Assembly (NCBI GenBank): GCA_020634115.1
Contig: JACKCH010000011.1
Location: forward strand, 806,001-870,000
Length of the DNA: 64,000 nucleotides
Direction: 5' to 3'
From: Anaerolineaceae bacterium
GTDB lineage: Bacteria > Chloroflexota > Anaerolineae > Aggregatilineales > Phototrophicaceae
The notes under the pieces are model-generated. The model searched no databases. It was not told where the DNA came from and saw only the letters and a list, made by a program, of their open reading frames with translations. Below are positions 18,534-27,031 of the stretch, piece after piece. Made by a program: the position numbers and the translations under genes. The number at the start of each line of letters is the position of its first letter. The first letter of the stretch is position 1.

Positions 18534-19415
18534 ATGGCCTTTATCGAATGTGAAAACCTCGTCAAAATCCACAAAGTCGCTGACCTGGAAGTCGTCGCGC
18601 TGCAAGGGTTGGATTTGGCGGTGGAACCAGGGGATATGATCGCCCTGATCGGCCCGTCCGGGTCAGGTAAATCCACGCTGATGAATGTCCTCGGCGGGCT
18701 GGATGTTCCTTCCGCCGGGAAAGTGCGGGTGGGGACGCACAACCTGACCGAGATGAAACGGCGTGACCAGGTGCATTATCGCCGGAATATTGTCGGCTTC
18801 ATCTGGCAGCAAACATCGTTGAATCTGCTGCCGTATCTCTCCTCGCTGGAAAATGTCGAGATGCCGATGGCCTTCAACAGCCTGGGTGAGCGGGAACGGC
18901 GGGAACGGGCACGAACGCTGCTGGAACAAGTTGGGCTGGCGGATAAGATGAAGGCGTACCCGCAGCAGTTGAGCGGCGGTGAGCAGCAGCGTGCTGCGCT
19001 GGCGGTGGCGATGGCGAATCTGCCGCAGCTTCTCCTGGCGGACGAACCCACCGGCGAGGTCGACAGCGAATCCGCCGGGATGCTCTTCGACACCATGCAC
19101 ACGCTCAACAACGAGTACGGCGTGACGATTGTGATCGTGACTCACGATTACCAGGTTGCCAGCCGGGTGAACCGTGTGGTGGGGATGCGCGATGGCCGCG
19201 CCAGTATTGAGGTGCTGCGCCGCCGTGATGAAACCGGAGTCGCGCTCACGGAAGAAGAATTTGCCGTCCTGGATCGCACCGGGCGCTTACAGCTTCCCCA
19301 GGCTTATCTGAAAGCGTTGGAGATGGAGAATCTGGTGCGGCTGCGGCTGCATGACGATCATATCGGGATTTACAATGCCAACGGTGATACGGAGGAGGGA
19401 GACTTCCATGCCTGA
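18534..19415 (+). CDS. ABC transporter ATP-binding protein, LolD/MacB type
   Basis: The 293-residue cytoplasmic ATPase has Walker A GPSGSGKST (near residue 43), a Q-loop (IWQQTSLNLLPYLS), signature LSGGEQQRAALAVAM, Walker B LLLADEPTGEVDSE and H-loop VTHDYQ. The E-V-D-S spacing after the Walker B Glu is characteristic of the MacB/LolD group that partners FtsX-type permeases. A C-terminal extension of about 60 residues (RRRDETGVALTEEEFAVLDR onwards) is not part of the standard domain and may regulate or couple it. I placed the start at 18534, one base after the permease stop; frames extending upstream lie inside the permease. It overlaps the second ATPase by eight bases. Confidence 0.93.
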   Translation: MAFIECENLVKIHKVADLEVVALQGLDLAVEPGDMIALIGPSGSGKSTLMNVLGGLDVPSAGKVRVGTHNLTEMKRRDQVHYRRNIVGFIWQQTSLNLLPYLSSLENVEMPMAFNSLGERERRERARTLLEQVGLADKMKAYPQQLSGGEQQRAALAVAMANLPQLLLADEPTGEVDSESAGMLFDTMHTLNNEYGVTIVIVTHDYQVASRVNRVVGMRDGRASIEVLRRRDETGVALTEEEFAVLDRTGRLQLPQAYLKALEMENLVRLRLHDDHIGIYNANGDTEEGDFHA

Positions 19416-20088
19416 GCCAATTATTCGCACGCAGCACTTACACCGTATCTATCGCGGCGCGGGGACGGATGTCCATGCCATTAACGATGTCTCGCTGGAA
19501 ATTCAGCCGGGCATGATGACGGCAGTGGTCGGGCGTTCCGGGGCGGGCAAGACGACACTGCTGAACCTGTTATGCGGCCTCGATGAGCCGGATGAGGGGC
19601 AGGTATGGGTGCATGATACCGACTTGTACACTTTGAGTGAAGTTGCCCGCACGGCACTGCGCCGGGAGAAAATCGGTTTCATTTTCCAGCATTTCGGGCT
19701 GCTGCCCTTGTTGAGCGCGGCGGAAAATGTCAGTGTCCCGCTGCGAATGCGCCACCTGGAGCGCAAAGAGCGCGAACGCCGGGTGCTGGACGCGCTCGAA
19801 TCAGTGGGGCTACGCGAACGCGCCAAACACCGCCCGTATGAACTGAGCGGCGGGGAGCAGCAGCGGGTCGCCATCGCGCGGGCGTTGGTCGCCCACCCGG
19901 AAATCATCCTGGCGGACGAACCCACCGGGCAGTTGGACAGCCATACCGGGCGGCGCGTGCTGAATGTGATGCGCCGACTTGCCAGCGATCAGGGTCTGAC
20001 GATTGTGATCGTCACCCATGACCCGCAGGCAATGGATGAAGCCGATGTGATCTACCAGCTACACGACGGGCGGCTGGTAGAGTCTTAG
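19408..20088 (+). CDS. ABC transporter ATP-binding protein, LolD/MacB type
   Basis: A standard-length ATPase of 226 residues with Walker A GRSGAGKTT, Q-loop IFQHFGLLPLLS, signature LSGGEQQRVAIARALV, Walker B IILADEPTGQLDSH and H-loop VTHDPQ. The start at 19408 follows an excellent purine-rich ribosome site (GGAGGAGGGA, 19391-19400) located inside the upstream ATPase gene. Two non-identical ATPases with two non-identical permeases suggest an asymmetric exporter or lipid-handling complex. It is the last gene of the operon. No rho-independent terminator is obvious after it. Confidence 0.94.
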   Translation: MPEPIIRTQHLHRIYRGAGTDVHAINDVSLEIQPGMMTAVVGRSGAGKTTLLNLLCGLDEPDEGQVWVHDTDLYTLSEVARTALRREKIGFIFQHFGLLPLLSAAENVSVPLRMRHLERKERERRVLDALESVGLRERAKHRPYELSGGEQQRVAIARALVAHPEIILADEPTGQLDSHTGRRVLNVMRRLASDQGLTIVIVTHDPQAMDEADVIYQLHDGRLVES

Positions 20089-20171
20089 CCCTCTTCGGCC
20101 AGCCGTTCGCGTGTGGTGTAGAAAATGGCGCGGACGGCTTCCAGTGACGAAGAGATCGCGTGGCAAGTCAG
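20085..20171 (-). pseudogene. Possible remnant of a gene 3' end, antisense and overlapping the ATPase stop
   Basis: On the minus strand 28 codons between an in-frame TGA and a TAA give a protein-like helical tail (ISSSLEAVRAIFYTTRERLAEEG). There is no start codon or ribosome site, so at most this is the stump of a gene lost from the 273-base gap before comM. I do not recognise the family. It could be chance. Confidence 0.25.
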
Positions 20172-20361
20172 TCATTAACACTGAATCTGAATGCTGCCGG
20201 GCAAAAAACAGTCAAATTTGATTGATTACACTCTTGGTTTAACGATCTCTAAATGAGTTAATCTGATTTCTACGCCTCCCAACTTCATTTTCATAGTATT
20301 GGTCATATATACCAGAGCTATACTTAACTGTATCTGCTGAATTCATTCTTGAGAGGTAATT

Positions 20362-21903
20362 ATGCTCTCTGTTGTACGTGCCTGTGCTTTGGTCGGGCTG
20401 GATGGCTACATTGTTGAGGTGGAAACAGACTTTAATCCGCGAGCTGGGATTCCTTCATTTACCATCGTCGGGCTGCCGGATAACGCCGTCAAAGAGAGCC
20501 GCGAACGGGTGCGGACGGCCATCAAAAACAGTAACCTGAGCTTCCCGAATAAAGGCTATCTGGTCAATCTCTCCCCGGCAGACATCCCCAAACACAGCAC
20601 GGCCTATGACCTGGCGATTGCTGTCGGCGTGTTGGCCGCCACCGATCAGATTCCCCTCACGGTGATAGACCGCGCCCTGTTCATCGGGGAATTGTCGCTG
20701 GATGGTGGCATCCGGCATGTGAAGGGTGCGCTGCCGATGGCCTACGCCGCCTACGAGAATGGCTTCACGACGGTGTATGTCGCGCCGGAGGACGCACCCC
20801 AGGCCGCGCTGGTCGCGGGTATTCAGGTCATCCCGGTGCAGTCGTTGGGAGAACTGGTCGAGCATCTCTATGGCCTCAACCCGATTCCACCCTACCAACC
20901 GGAGGCCGCCTCGACTCTGTTGGATGTGCAGGATGCCGATGGTATTGTGGATTTTGCCGACATCAAAGGGCAGGAACACGTCAAGCGGGCGCTGGAAATC
21001 GCAGCGGGCGGCGGCCACAACGTCCTGCTCACCGGCCCACCGGGAACCGGCAAAACGCTGCTGGCGCGGGCGATGCCGGCCATCCTCCCCCGCCTGACGT
21101 ATGAAGAGGGGCTGGAAGTCACGCGCATCTACTCCGTGGCCGATATGCTTAACAATGACTTCCCGCTGGTGCAGGTGCGCCCCTTCCGCGCCCCGCACCA
21201 CACCATCTCGCAGGCGGGATTGATCGGTGGCGGCGCGATCCCCCGCCCCGGGGAAGTCTCTTTATCCCACAGAGGCGTCCTCTTTCTGGATGAGGCCGTC
21301 GAATTTTCCAGCAAGGCACTGGAAGTGCTGCGTCAGCCGATGGAAGACAAGATCGTCACCATCAGCCGCGCCAAAGGCACGCTCACATTTCCCGCCAATT
21401 TCCTGCTGGTGATGGCCCGGAATCCCTGCCCCTGCGGCTACTACGGCGACCCGGCCAAGCCCTGCACCTGCACGCCCACCATGATTACCCGTTACCAGAG
21501 CAAACTCTCCGGCCCGCTGCTGGATCGCATTGATATTCATGTGGACGTGCCGCGTGTCGAGTACGACAAACTCATGGGGGACAGCCGGGGTGAACCATCG
21601 TCAGCCGTGCGCCAGCGTGTCGAGGATGCCCGCGAACGGCAGCGCCAGCGGTTTAGCGACCTGCCGGGACTGTTCGCCAACGCCGACATGGGGGCCGGGG
21701 AAGTGCGCCAGTTCTGCACGATGGGGGCGGACGCCCGCCAACTGCTGGAACTCTCCGTTAAGCGGATGCACCTCAGCGCCCGCGCCTACCATCGCATCCT
21801 CAAACTCAGCCGGACGATTGCCGACCTCGCAGGTAGCGAACATATCCAGGTGCCGCATGTCGCGGAAGCGATTCAGTACCGACCTAAATCGGCAGCAGGA
21901 TAG
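20362..21903 (+). CDS. comM: YifB/ComM family Mg-chelatase-like AAA+ ATPase
   Basis: This 513-residue protein has the ComM layout: an N-terminal ChlI-like domain (1-180, starting MLSVVRACALVGLDGYIVEVE), an AAA+ module with Walker A GPPGTGKTLLAR (near residue 226), Walker B VLFLDEAVEF (near 313), a zinc-ribbon-like insert MARNPCPCGYYGDPAKPCTC, and the Mg-chelatase C-terminal lid (about 415-513). ComM is a DNA helicase promoting branch migration during natural transformation in several bacteria; in others the gene is maintained without proven competence. GAGAGG (20351-20356) precedes the ATG by five bases. Its last 27-58 codons recur as decayed copies downstream at 25622, 27013/27224, 29876 and 30995. 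Confidence 0.95.
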   Translation: MLSVVRACALVGLDGYIVEVETDFNPRAGIPSFTIVGLPDNAVKESRERVRTAIKNSNLSFPNKGYLVNLSPADIPKHSTAYDLAIAVGVLAATDQIPLTVIDRALFIGELSLDGGIRHVKGALPMAYAAYENGFTTVYVAPEDAPQAALVAGIQVIPVQSLGELVEHLYGLNPIPPYQPEAASTLLDVQDADGIVDFADIKGQEHVKRALEIAAGGGHNVLLTGPPGTGKTLLARAMPAILPRLTYEEGLEVTRIYSVADMLNNDFPLVQVRPFRAPHHTISQAGLIGGGAIPRPGEVSLSHRGVLFLDEAVEFSSKALEVLRQPMEDKIVTISRAKGTLTFPANFLLVMARNPCPCGYYGDPAKPCTCTPTMITRYQSKLSGPLLDRIDIHVDVPRVEYDKLMGDSRGEPSSAVRQRVEDARERQRQRFSDLPGLFANADMGAGEVRQFCTMGADARQLLELSVKRMHLSARAYHRILKLSRTIADLAGSEHIQVPHVAEAIQYRPKSAAG

Positions 21904-22265
21904 CATTTACCCGCTTTATTGGTGATCCCACAGGCGAAATCCGAGGTGCGCGTGCCTTCCTCGTTTTGTGCAGTTGTACTATAGAATCATAAAAAGCCTT
22001 GTGCATTTTTGTTCTGGCAAAACCTTTCCAAAAAAGAGACAATATTACGCGGTTCACTGGCTAAGTGGTGAGATTTCAATTGTTTATGAGGTTTTTTGGC
22101 CGACAAGCGCGTGACCGCTCACCGGATTATTGGAATCTCCCCATAGCAGACCAATAACTCACGAACGCAGGTGTTCAAAACTCAGACCAGACGGGTCATC
22201 TGGGCGGGTGTTTTGATTTTCGCGTCTCTTACAATAGACAACCTGCAACAGTCAGGAAACATAAT
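21904..22265. other. Intergenic region between comM and the ATP-grasp operon
   Basis: These 362 bases contain no supported gene. They are AT-rich in the first half. TACAAT near 22230, about 30 bases before the downstream start, is a candidate -10 element without a good -35 box. No terminator with a clear T-run follows comM. Confidence 0.5.
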
Positions 22266-23720
22266 ATGGTGACTCATCCCCTATCTTCGCTGATTGAAGA
22301 TTATCTGGTGATTGATTCAGCCTACGATGAGACGTTCAATAAGGATGGGCGACCACGTCCCCATTATCGCGCACTCATCGAGAAATTGGCGAGTTTTTCA
22401 GCGGACGAGTTGAGCTTCCGCCAACAGGCGAGCGATCTCACGTTTCTCAATCAGGGCGTAACGTTCACCGTCTATGGGAATGAACAGGGTACGGAACGCA
22501 CCTTTCCCTTTGATTTGATTCCCCGGGTACTGACCCGCCGTGAATGGGAACATCTGGAAACCGGTCTGGCACAGCGGCTGCGGGCCTTGAATCTTTTTCT
22601 GCATGACATTTATCACGATGGTCAGATATTTAAAGATAAGGTCGTGCCGTATCGCCTGATCGCAACCTGTAAAGCCTATCGCAAGGAAATGCGCGGCGTG
22701 CAGGTGCCGCTCGATAACTATGTTTCGATCTGTGGAACCGACCTTGTTCGTTTGCCCGACGGGGAATTTGCCGTCCTGGAAGACAATCTGCGCGTGCCGA
22801 GCGGCGTGTCTTATATGCTGGCAAACCGGCAGGTAGCAAAGAATGTGTTCCCCAGCCTGTTCAGTAATTATGGTGTTCGTCCCGTTGACCAGTATGCCCA
22901 GGCCCTATTGAATACATTAGGGTCGCTGGCGCTCCATACGGATGATCCCACCATCGTATTGATGACCCCCGGCGTTTATAACTCCGCCTATTATGAACAC
23001 ACCTTTTTAGCGCGGCAGATGGGTATCCAACTGGTTGAGGGGCGCGATATGCTGGTGCATAATAATGTGGTCTATATGCGCACCACCAGCGGCCTGCAAC
23101 GGGTGGATGTCATCTACCGTCGCGTAGACGATGACTTCCTGGATCCCCTGACCTTCAGGCCGGATTCAAACCTGGGCGTCAACGGCTTATTCAATGCCTA
23201 TCGGGCGGGGAACGTGGTGCTGGCAAATGCGGTTGGCACCGGGGTCGCGGATGACAAAGCCGTGTACGCTTATGTCCCCCAGATTATTCGCTACTATCTG
23301 GGTGAAGACCCCATCTTGCAGAACATTGAAACGTACCTGATGGAGGACGACCAGCAGCGCCAGTATGTCATCCGCAATATTGACAAAATGGTTGTCAAAT
23401 CGGTGGGCGAAGCGGGGGGATACGGGATGCTGATCGGGCCACACAGCACGGCAGCCGAACGTGAAACATTCATCCAGGAGATCAACGCAAACCCCCGTAA
23501 TTTCATCGCGCAGCCCACCCTCGCCTTATCCACTGCGCCCTGTTTCGTGGATGGCGACATTGAAGCGCGACATATTGACCTGCGTCCGTTTGTGCTATCG
23601 GGTAAAGAGATTACCATCATGCCGGGTGGACTGACACGGGTTGCGCTGCGTAAAGGCTCACTGGTGGTCAATTCTTCACAGGGTGGCGGGAGTAAAGATA
23701 CGTGGGTGCTGTATGAATAG
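22266..23720 (+). CDS. Circularly permuted ATP-grasp protein (DUF404/DUF407 type)
   Basis: The 484-residue protein matches the circularly permuted ATP-grasp family found with alpha-E and transglutaminase-like proteins (YHDGQIFKDKVVPYRL, LPDGEFAVLEDNLRVPSGVSYML, VKSVGEAGGYGMLIGPH, LRPFVLSGKEITIMPGGLTRVALRKGSLVVNSSQGGGSKDTWVL). Such ATP-grasp ligases are predicted to form amide bonds on peptides or small molecules; the substrate is not known. It opens a three-gene operon, and the next gene's ATG lies inside its last three codons. This gene set is conserved across distant bacteria and has been proposed to make or modify a peptide-like product. Confidence 0.93.
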   Translation: MVTHPLSSLIEDYLVIDSAYDETFNKDGRPRPHYRALIEKLASFSADELSFRQQASDLTFLNQGVTFTVYGNEQGTERTFPFDLIPRVLTRREWEHLETGLAQRLRALNLFLHDIYHDGQIFKDKVVPYRLIATCKAYRKEMRGVQVPLDNYVSICGTDLVRLPDGEFAVLEDNLRVPSGVSYMLANRQVAKNVFPSLFSNYGVRPVDQYAQALLNTLGSLALHTDDPTIVLMTPGVYNSAYYEHTFLARQMGIQLVEGRDMLVHNNVVYMRTTSGLQRVDVIYRRVDDDFLDPLTFRPDSNLGVNGLFNAYRAGNVVLANAVGTGVADDKAVYAYVPQIIRYYLGEDPILQNIETYLMEDDQQRQYVIRNIDKMVVKSVGEAGGYGMLIGPHSTAAERETFIQEINANPRNFIAQPTLALSTAPCFVDGDIEARHIDLRPFVLSGKEITIMPGGLTRVALRKGSLVVNSSQGGGSKDTWVLYE

Positions 23721-24681
23721 CGACCGAATCATGTTATCACGAGTCGCGGACAGTCTGTTCTGGATGAGTCGGTATCTGGAACGGGCCGAACATGCGTCAC
23801 GTCTGCTGGATGTCTACTTGAATTTCATGCTGGAAGCGTCCGACGAAGTATCGGAGAGACGCCTGCGCGACCTGCAAACAATGCTGTTGAGCGAGGACGT
23901 GCAGGACTGCGCCTTTGATGAGTGTCTGCGGCTGTTGACGTTTTCCGAAAATCACGCTGCCAGTATTATTTACAACATCACGCAGGCGCGGGAAAACGCC
24001 CGCAACGTCCGCGAGCAGATCAGTTCAGAAATGTGGATGGAGATTAACAAGCTGTATCTGTATATCAAGAATGATGAGGTTGCCCGCGATTGGGCTACCG
24101 CGCCGCATGATTTCTTCATTGAGGTGCGTGAACGTTCGCATCTGTTCCAGGGCGTCACGGATGCGACCATGATGCACAATCAGGGCTGGCACTTCATTCA
24201 GATCGGGCGCTTTCTGGAACGCAGCCTAAATCTGCTGCAGTTATTACAGGTGCAGTTTGCGGATAAATCCATCATAGCTGCTGGACTCACCATCCCTGAG
24301 CAGTATTTCAACCTGGTGGCGATCCTCAAATCGGTCACGGCCTTTGAAGCCTATTGCAAGGTGTATAACCCCAACCCACAGGTTCACCATATCCTGGATT
24401 TTCTGCTGTTCAATGAAGAGTTTCCGCGTTCGTTACGTTTTTGTGTTGAGCGTATCCGGGTTTCGCTGAATGTCTTGAACGAGATTACCCAACGGCGCCA
24501 GACAACCCGGCTTGGGCGTACCGTTGGCCGTTTGGCGTCCATGCTCCGTTACGATGAAATTTCGGATGTCCAAACGCTGGCCGTGTATCTGGAGGGTATC
24601 AAGCAACAAATTGGCGATTGCTATGATATGCTATATGAGTCGTATATCAACTATTCGATAGAAAGTGAACTCCGGGCATGA
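23713..24681 (+). CDS. Alpha-E domain protein
   Basis: A 322-residue, almost entirely alpha-helical protein beginning MLSRVADSLFWMSRYLERAEHASRLLDV, the hallmark of the alpha-E family. It has no known catalytic residues; it is regularly encoded between a circularly permuted ATP-grasp and a transglutaminase-like protein and is presumed to be a complex partner. The start at 23713 overlaps the ATP-grasp stop by eight bases, and its stop overlaps the next start by four. Conserved charged positions (YLERAEH, ENARNVREQISSEMW) may contact the partner. Confidence 0.93.
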   Translation: MNSDRIMLSRVADSLFWMSRYLERAEHASRLLDVYLNFMLEASDEVSERRLRDLQTMLLSEDVQDCAFDECLRLLTFSENHAASIIYNITQARENARNVREQISSEMWMEINKLYLYIKNDEVARDWATAPHDFFIEVRERSHLFQGVTDATMMHNQGWHFIQIGRFLERSLNLLQLLQVQFADKSIIAAGLTIPEQYFNLVAILKSVTAFEAYCKVYNPNPQVHHILDFLLFNEEFPRSLRFCVERIRVSLNVLNEITQRRQTTRLGRTVGRLASMLRYDEISDVQTLAVYLEGIKQQIGDCYDMLYESYINYSIESELRA

Positions 24682-25619
24682 TTTATTATGCAGTCACGCA
24701 CCTGACTGTCTATAAATATAGTGAGCCAATCACTGATAGTGTGATGGAGATACGCAAACAACCCCGTACTGAAAAAAACCAGCGCAATTTACGCTTCAAT
24801 TTAGAAGTCAGTCCATCGGCGAAAGTGACCCACTACACCGATTACCTGGGGAATGTGATCCATCATTTCGATATTCCGGCTCCCCATGAGCAATTGGCCG
24901 TCAAATCGGAGGCCATTGTTGAAGTTAAGCCCCTGGCCGAACTACCGGAAAAAGTCGAATGGGATGTTTGGGATGCGCTGGATGCCATCGCGGACGATTA
25001 CACCTATTTTGATATGCTCACGCCGGGGCCTTATACCCATTCCTCCGCCTTGCTTGACCGTTTCGCCCAGGAAATTAACCTGGGGCGGCACAGTGACCCC
25101 CTAACGGTGCTGCGCGACCTCAATACCACTATTGCTACGTCCTTTGAATACCAACAATCCGTGACGCGCGTCGATTCCCCGATTGACATCGCGCTCGACC
25201 TCCGACGCGGGGTGTGTCAGGATTTCACGCATATTATGCTGACGCTGGTACGCCGTCTGGGTATCCCGGCGCGTTATGTGAGCGGCTATTTGTTCCACCG
25301 GACGGACACGTATGATCGCTCTGACGAGGATGCTTCCCATGCCTGGCTGGAAGCCTGGCTGCCGGGGTTAGGCTGGGTGGGTTTTGATCCAACCAATAAC
25401 ATGCTGGTGACGGATCGCCATATCCGGGTTTGCATCGCCAATGATTACGCGAATGCCAGTCCTTCACGCGGGGTTTTTCGCGGCTTTGCCGAAACCGAAC
25501 TCAGTGTTCAGGTGGATGTACGAAAACTGGATGAAATTCCACTGGACGATGTCCCGACACAATCCGAGATCGTGATGCCGAGTTATGGCTATTACCAGCA
25601 GCAGCAACAGCAGCAATAA
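24678..25619 (+). CDS. Transglutaminase-like cysteine protease/peptidase domain protein
   Basis: The 313-residue protein has an N-terminal beta domain (IYYAVTHLTVYKYSEPITDSVMEIR) and a transglutaminase core with the catalytic Cys in RRGVCQDFTHIML (near residue 180), His in SDEDASHAWLEAWLPGLGWVGFDPTNN and the following Asp. Bacterial members are usually proteases or amide hydrolases, not cross-linkers. It completes the ATP-grasp/alpha-E operon. It ends in a short polyglutamine run encoded by CAG/CAA repeats, which could be slippage-prone. Two bases after its stop lies a comM-derived fragment, so the operon is bounded on both sides by comM sequence. Confidence 0.93.
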   Translation: MIYYAVTHLTVYKYSEPITDSVMEIRKQPRTEKNQRNLRFNLEVSPSAKVTHYTDYLGNVIHHFDIPAPHEQLAVKSEAIVEVKPLAELPEKVEWDVWDALDAIADDYTYFDMLTPGPYTHSSALLDRFAQEINLGRHSDPLTVLRDLNTTIATSFEYQQSVTRVDSPIDIALDLRRGVCQDFTHIMLTLVRRLGIPARYVSGYLFHRTDTYDRSDEDASHAWLEAWLPGLGWVGFDPTNNMLVTDRHIRVCIANDYANASPSRGVFRGFAETELSVQVDVRKLDEIPLDDVPTQSEIVMPSYGYYQQQQQQQ

Positions 25620-25621
25620 CC

Positions 25622-25705
25622 GCCGACCTCGCCGGGAGTGAAGCCATCCAAGTACGGCACGTCGCCGAGGCCATCCAGTACCGGCCTAAATCAGCGGCAG
25701 GATAG
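25622..25705 (+). pseudogene. comM 3'-end fragment R1 (27 codons plus stop)
   Basis: The reading frame ADLAGSEAIQVRHVAEA...SAAG-stop matches comM residues 487-513 at 25 of 27 positions, yet differs at many third codon positions (GCC/GCA, GGG/GGT, AGT/AGC, CAA/CAG, CAC/CAT, GAG/GAA, ATC/ATT and others). The pattern of silent changes means the source was a functional comM allele that had already diverged, not a recent copying error of the intact gene. There is no start codon or ribosome site. Confidence 0.85.
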
Positions 25706-25750
25706 GAGAAGGGGGATACCATCCTGCGACGATAGCGATCCCCCTTCTCC
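25705..25750 (-). terminator. 13-bp inverted repeat hairpin, copy 1
   Basis: GGAGAAGGGGGAT (25705-25717) pairs perfectly with ATCCCCCTTCTCC (25738-25750). It sits five bases beyond the stop of the minus-strand membrane protein gene, so it may end that transcript, although no T-run follows. A near-identical core (GGGGGATACCATCC) reappears at 27503, also just beyond a minus-strand stop. Confidence 0.55.
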
Positions 25751-25754
25751 TGGT

Positions 25755-26570
25755 CTATGCCGCTACCAATGTGGTGTCCCGCGGCTGACGATTGACCGCC
25801 AGCCCGATTGCCAGCCACACTAACCCAACGCCCAGAAATAACAGAAATGCCAGCGCGTGATTGAGCGTTCCCGACCCCGTTTGCAGTATATCCAACAGCA
25901 GAAGCAGTAGCCCGGACGCCAGTTGCAGTGGCAAAGCGCGAAAGATCGGCAGGATAGGCTTCCACACGTGGAACAGACCGAACGCGGTGAGCGCCGCCCC
26001 GTGCAGGATACCCCCACTCAAATAGACACCACGCAGCGAGGCATCGAACGCGGTGACAACGCCGCCGAGTGCCATCACAACTGCCCCTATGCCACTTAGG
26101 AAGAGCATCCACTGCCCGACTGCGCCGAGTGACTCATCATAGCGCAGCCCCAACCCGATACAACCCAGGCCGACGAACAAGAAACTGGGTACAAACAGGA
26201 GCGTCAACGCCTGATACAGGCCCGTATAGGTGGTATGGTCGCCGGGTTGAAGCTGACTGAAAGCGGCTCCGATGCTCCCCCAACCGCCGACAACCAGCAA
26301 CATACCGGCTGATTGTGCCAATGTGGATTTCGACATTGTGAAATTCACCTTTCTACGTTGTTCGATGACTGTATACGTAAGGTCGAGCAGTGTCATACAC
26401 CACCAGAGTGCCACCCCAACGAAACCCTGTTGGTGATACCGTTCCCGCGATACATCCCGAAAGAATTGCACCATGAGCGGCCCATATTCGCGGCGGTAAG
26501 CGGGAGGATATAGCACCAGCAGGATTCGGTAGATACGCTCCGAAAGCGCAATATAGGATGGAAGGTTCAT
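25755..26570 (-). CDS. Membrane protein paired with a PadR regulator
   Basis: The 271-residue protein starts with an amphipathic helical 'permease-prefix-like' segment (LYPPAYRREYGPLMVQFFRDVSRERY, residues 19-44) often found in proteins encoded beside PadR regulators, then about six to seven membrane spans (residues 85-265). Its start overlaps the PadR gene stop by four bases. Function is unknown; partners of PadR regulators are frequently exporters or membrane stress proteins, so it may be the regulator's target. It has no ATPase partner in the window. Confidence 0.8.
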   Translation of the reverse strand: MNLPSYIALSERIYRILLVLYPPAYRREYGPLMVQFFRDVSRERYHQQGFVGVALWWCMTLLDLTYTVIEQRRKVNFTMSKSTLAQSAGMLLVVGGWGSIGAAFSQLQPGDHTTYTGLYQALTLLFVPSFLFVGLGCIGLGLRYDESLGAVGQWMLFLSGIGAVVMALGGVVTAFDASLRGVYLSGGILHGAALTAFGLFHVWKPILPIFRALPLQLASGLLLLLLDILQTGSGTLNHALAFLLFLGVGLVWLAIGLAVNRQPRDTTLVAA

Positions 26571-26932
26571 GCAGTTGTGCCTCCCATCAGCCTTTTGGAA
26601 TGGGCGACATTAAGCAACAGAGTCAGGCGGTTGGCTTCGGCCTGCGCGACCCGTTCACCAAAAGGGGTGAGGCGATAGTAGCGGCGACGCTCATCATCCA
26701 TGGCCGGATCAGGGCGTTCATGGGTTTCTTCGATCAGACGCGCCTCCAACATGCGTTTGAGCGTACCGTAGAGTGTGCCAGGCCCCATTTGAATCTTTCC
26801 ATTTGTGATTTGGGAAACCTCTCGCATAATGCTGTAGCCATGTTTTTCACCATCTGCCAGTGCCAGCAGAATATGAAACACAGCCGGTGTCAGGGGCAAC
26901 ATATCGTCGGGGTGCAACGTTGTATCCGGCAT
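26567..26932 (-). CDS. PadR family transcriptional regulator
   Basis: A 121-residue winged-helix protein: LTPAVFHILLALADGEKHGYSIMREVSQITNGKIQMGPGTLYGTLKRMLEARLIEE is the canonical PadR core, followed by the DERRRYYRLTPFGERVAQAE wing and a short C-terminal dimerisation helix. PadR proteins usually repress their own operon and release DNA on ligand or stress signals. The start at 26932 is preceded by AGGTGGAGAT, a good ribosome site; an upstream extension would run through the putative operator at 26950-26983. Confidence 0.94.
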   Translation of the reverse strand: MPDTTLHPDDMLPLTPAVFHILLALADGEKHGYSIMREVSQITNGKIQMGPGTLYGTLKRMLEARLIEETHERPDPAMDDERRRYYRLTPFGERVAQAEANRLTLLLNVAHSKRLMGGTTA

Positions 26933-26949
26933 ATCTCCACCTTTCAATC

Positions 26950-26983
26950 TATAACCGTTACAGATATATCCGTTGTCGTTATA
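26950..26983. promoter_or_regulatory. Imperfect 34-bp palindrome, probable PadR operator
   Basis: The site has TATAAC and GTTATA ends and a GATATATC centre, lying 17 bases upstream of the PadR start. On the minus strand it overlaps TATTATA, a plausible -10 element. Position and symmetry fit autoregulation by PadR, which is inferred, not shown. Confidence 0.5.
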
Positions 26984-27012
26984 ATAGTGGGGTTTCGTGG
27001 GATTGTCAAGGC

Positions 27013-27031
27013 CTATGCCGCATGTCGCGGA
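27013..27031 (+). pseudogene. comM 3'-end fragment R2 (left part, interrupted)
   Basis: GCCGCATGTCGCGGA matches comM codons for PHVAE exactly and is immediately followed by a MITE-like element. On the other side of that element the comM-like sequence resumes (27224), so R2 and R3 are probably one fragment split by insertion. Confidence 0.55.

Noticed and set aside
20089..20361. tRNA or other structured RNA upstream of comM
   Set aside because: No cloverleaf, T-loop GTTCGA-type block or strong stem was found; only the possible gene remnant at 20085-20171 stands out.
20455..21201. 248-codon open frame antisense to comM
   Set aside because: It mirrors comM codon structure, has no ribosome site and no recognisable domain, while the plus strand encodes a clear AAA+ protein.
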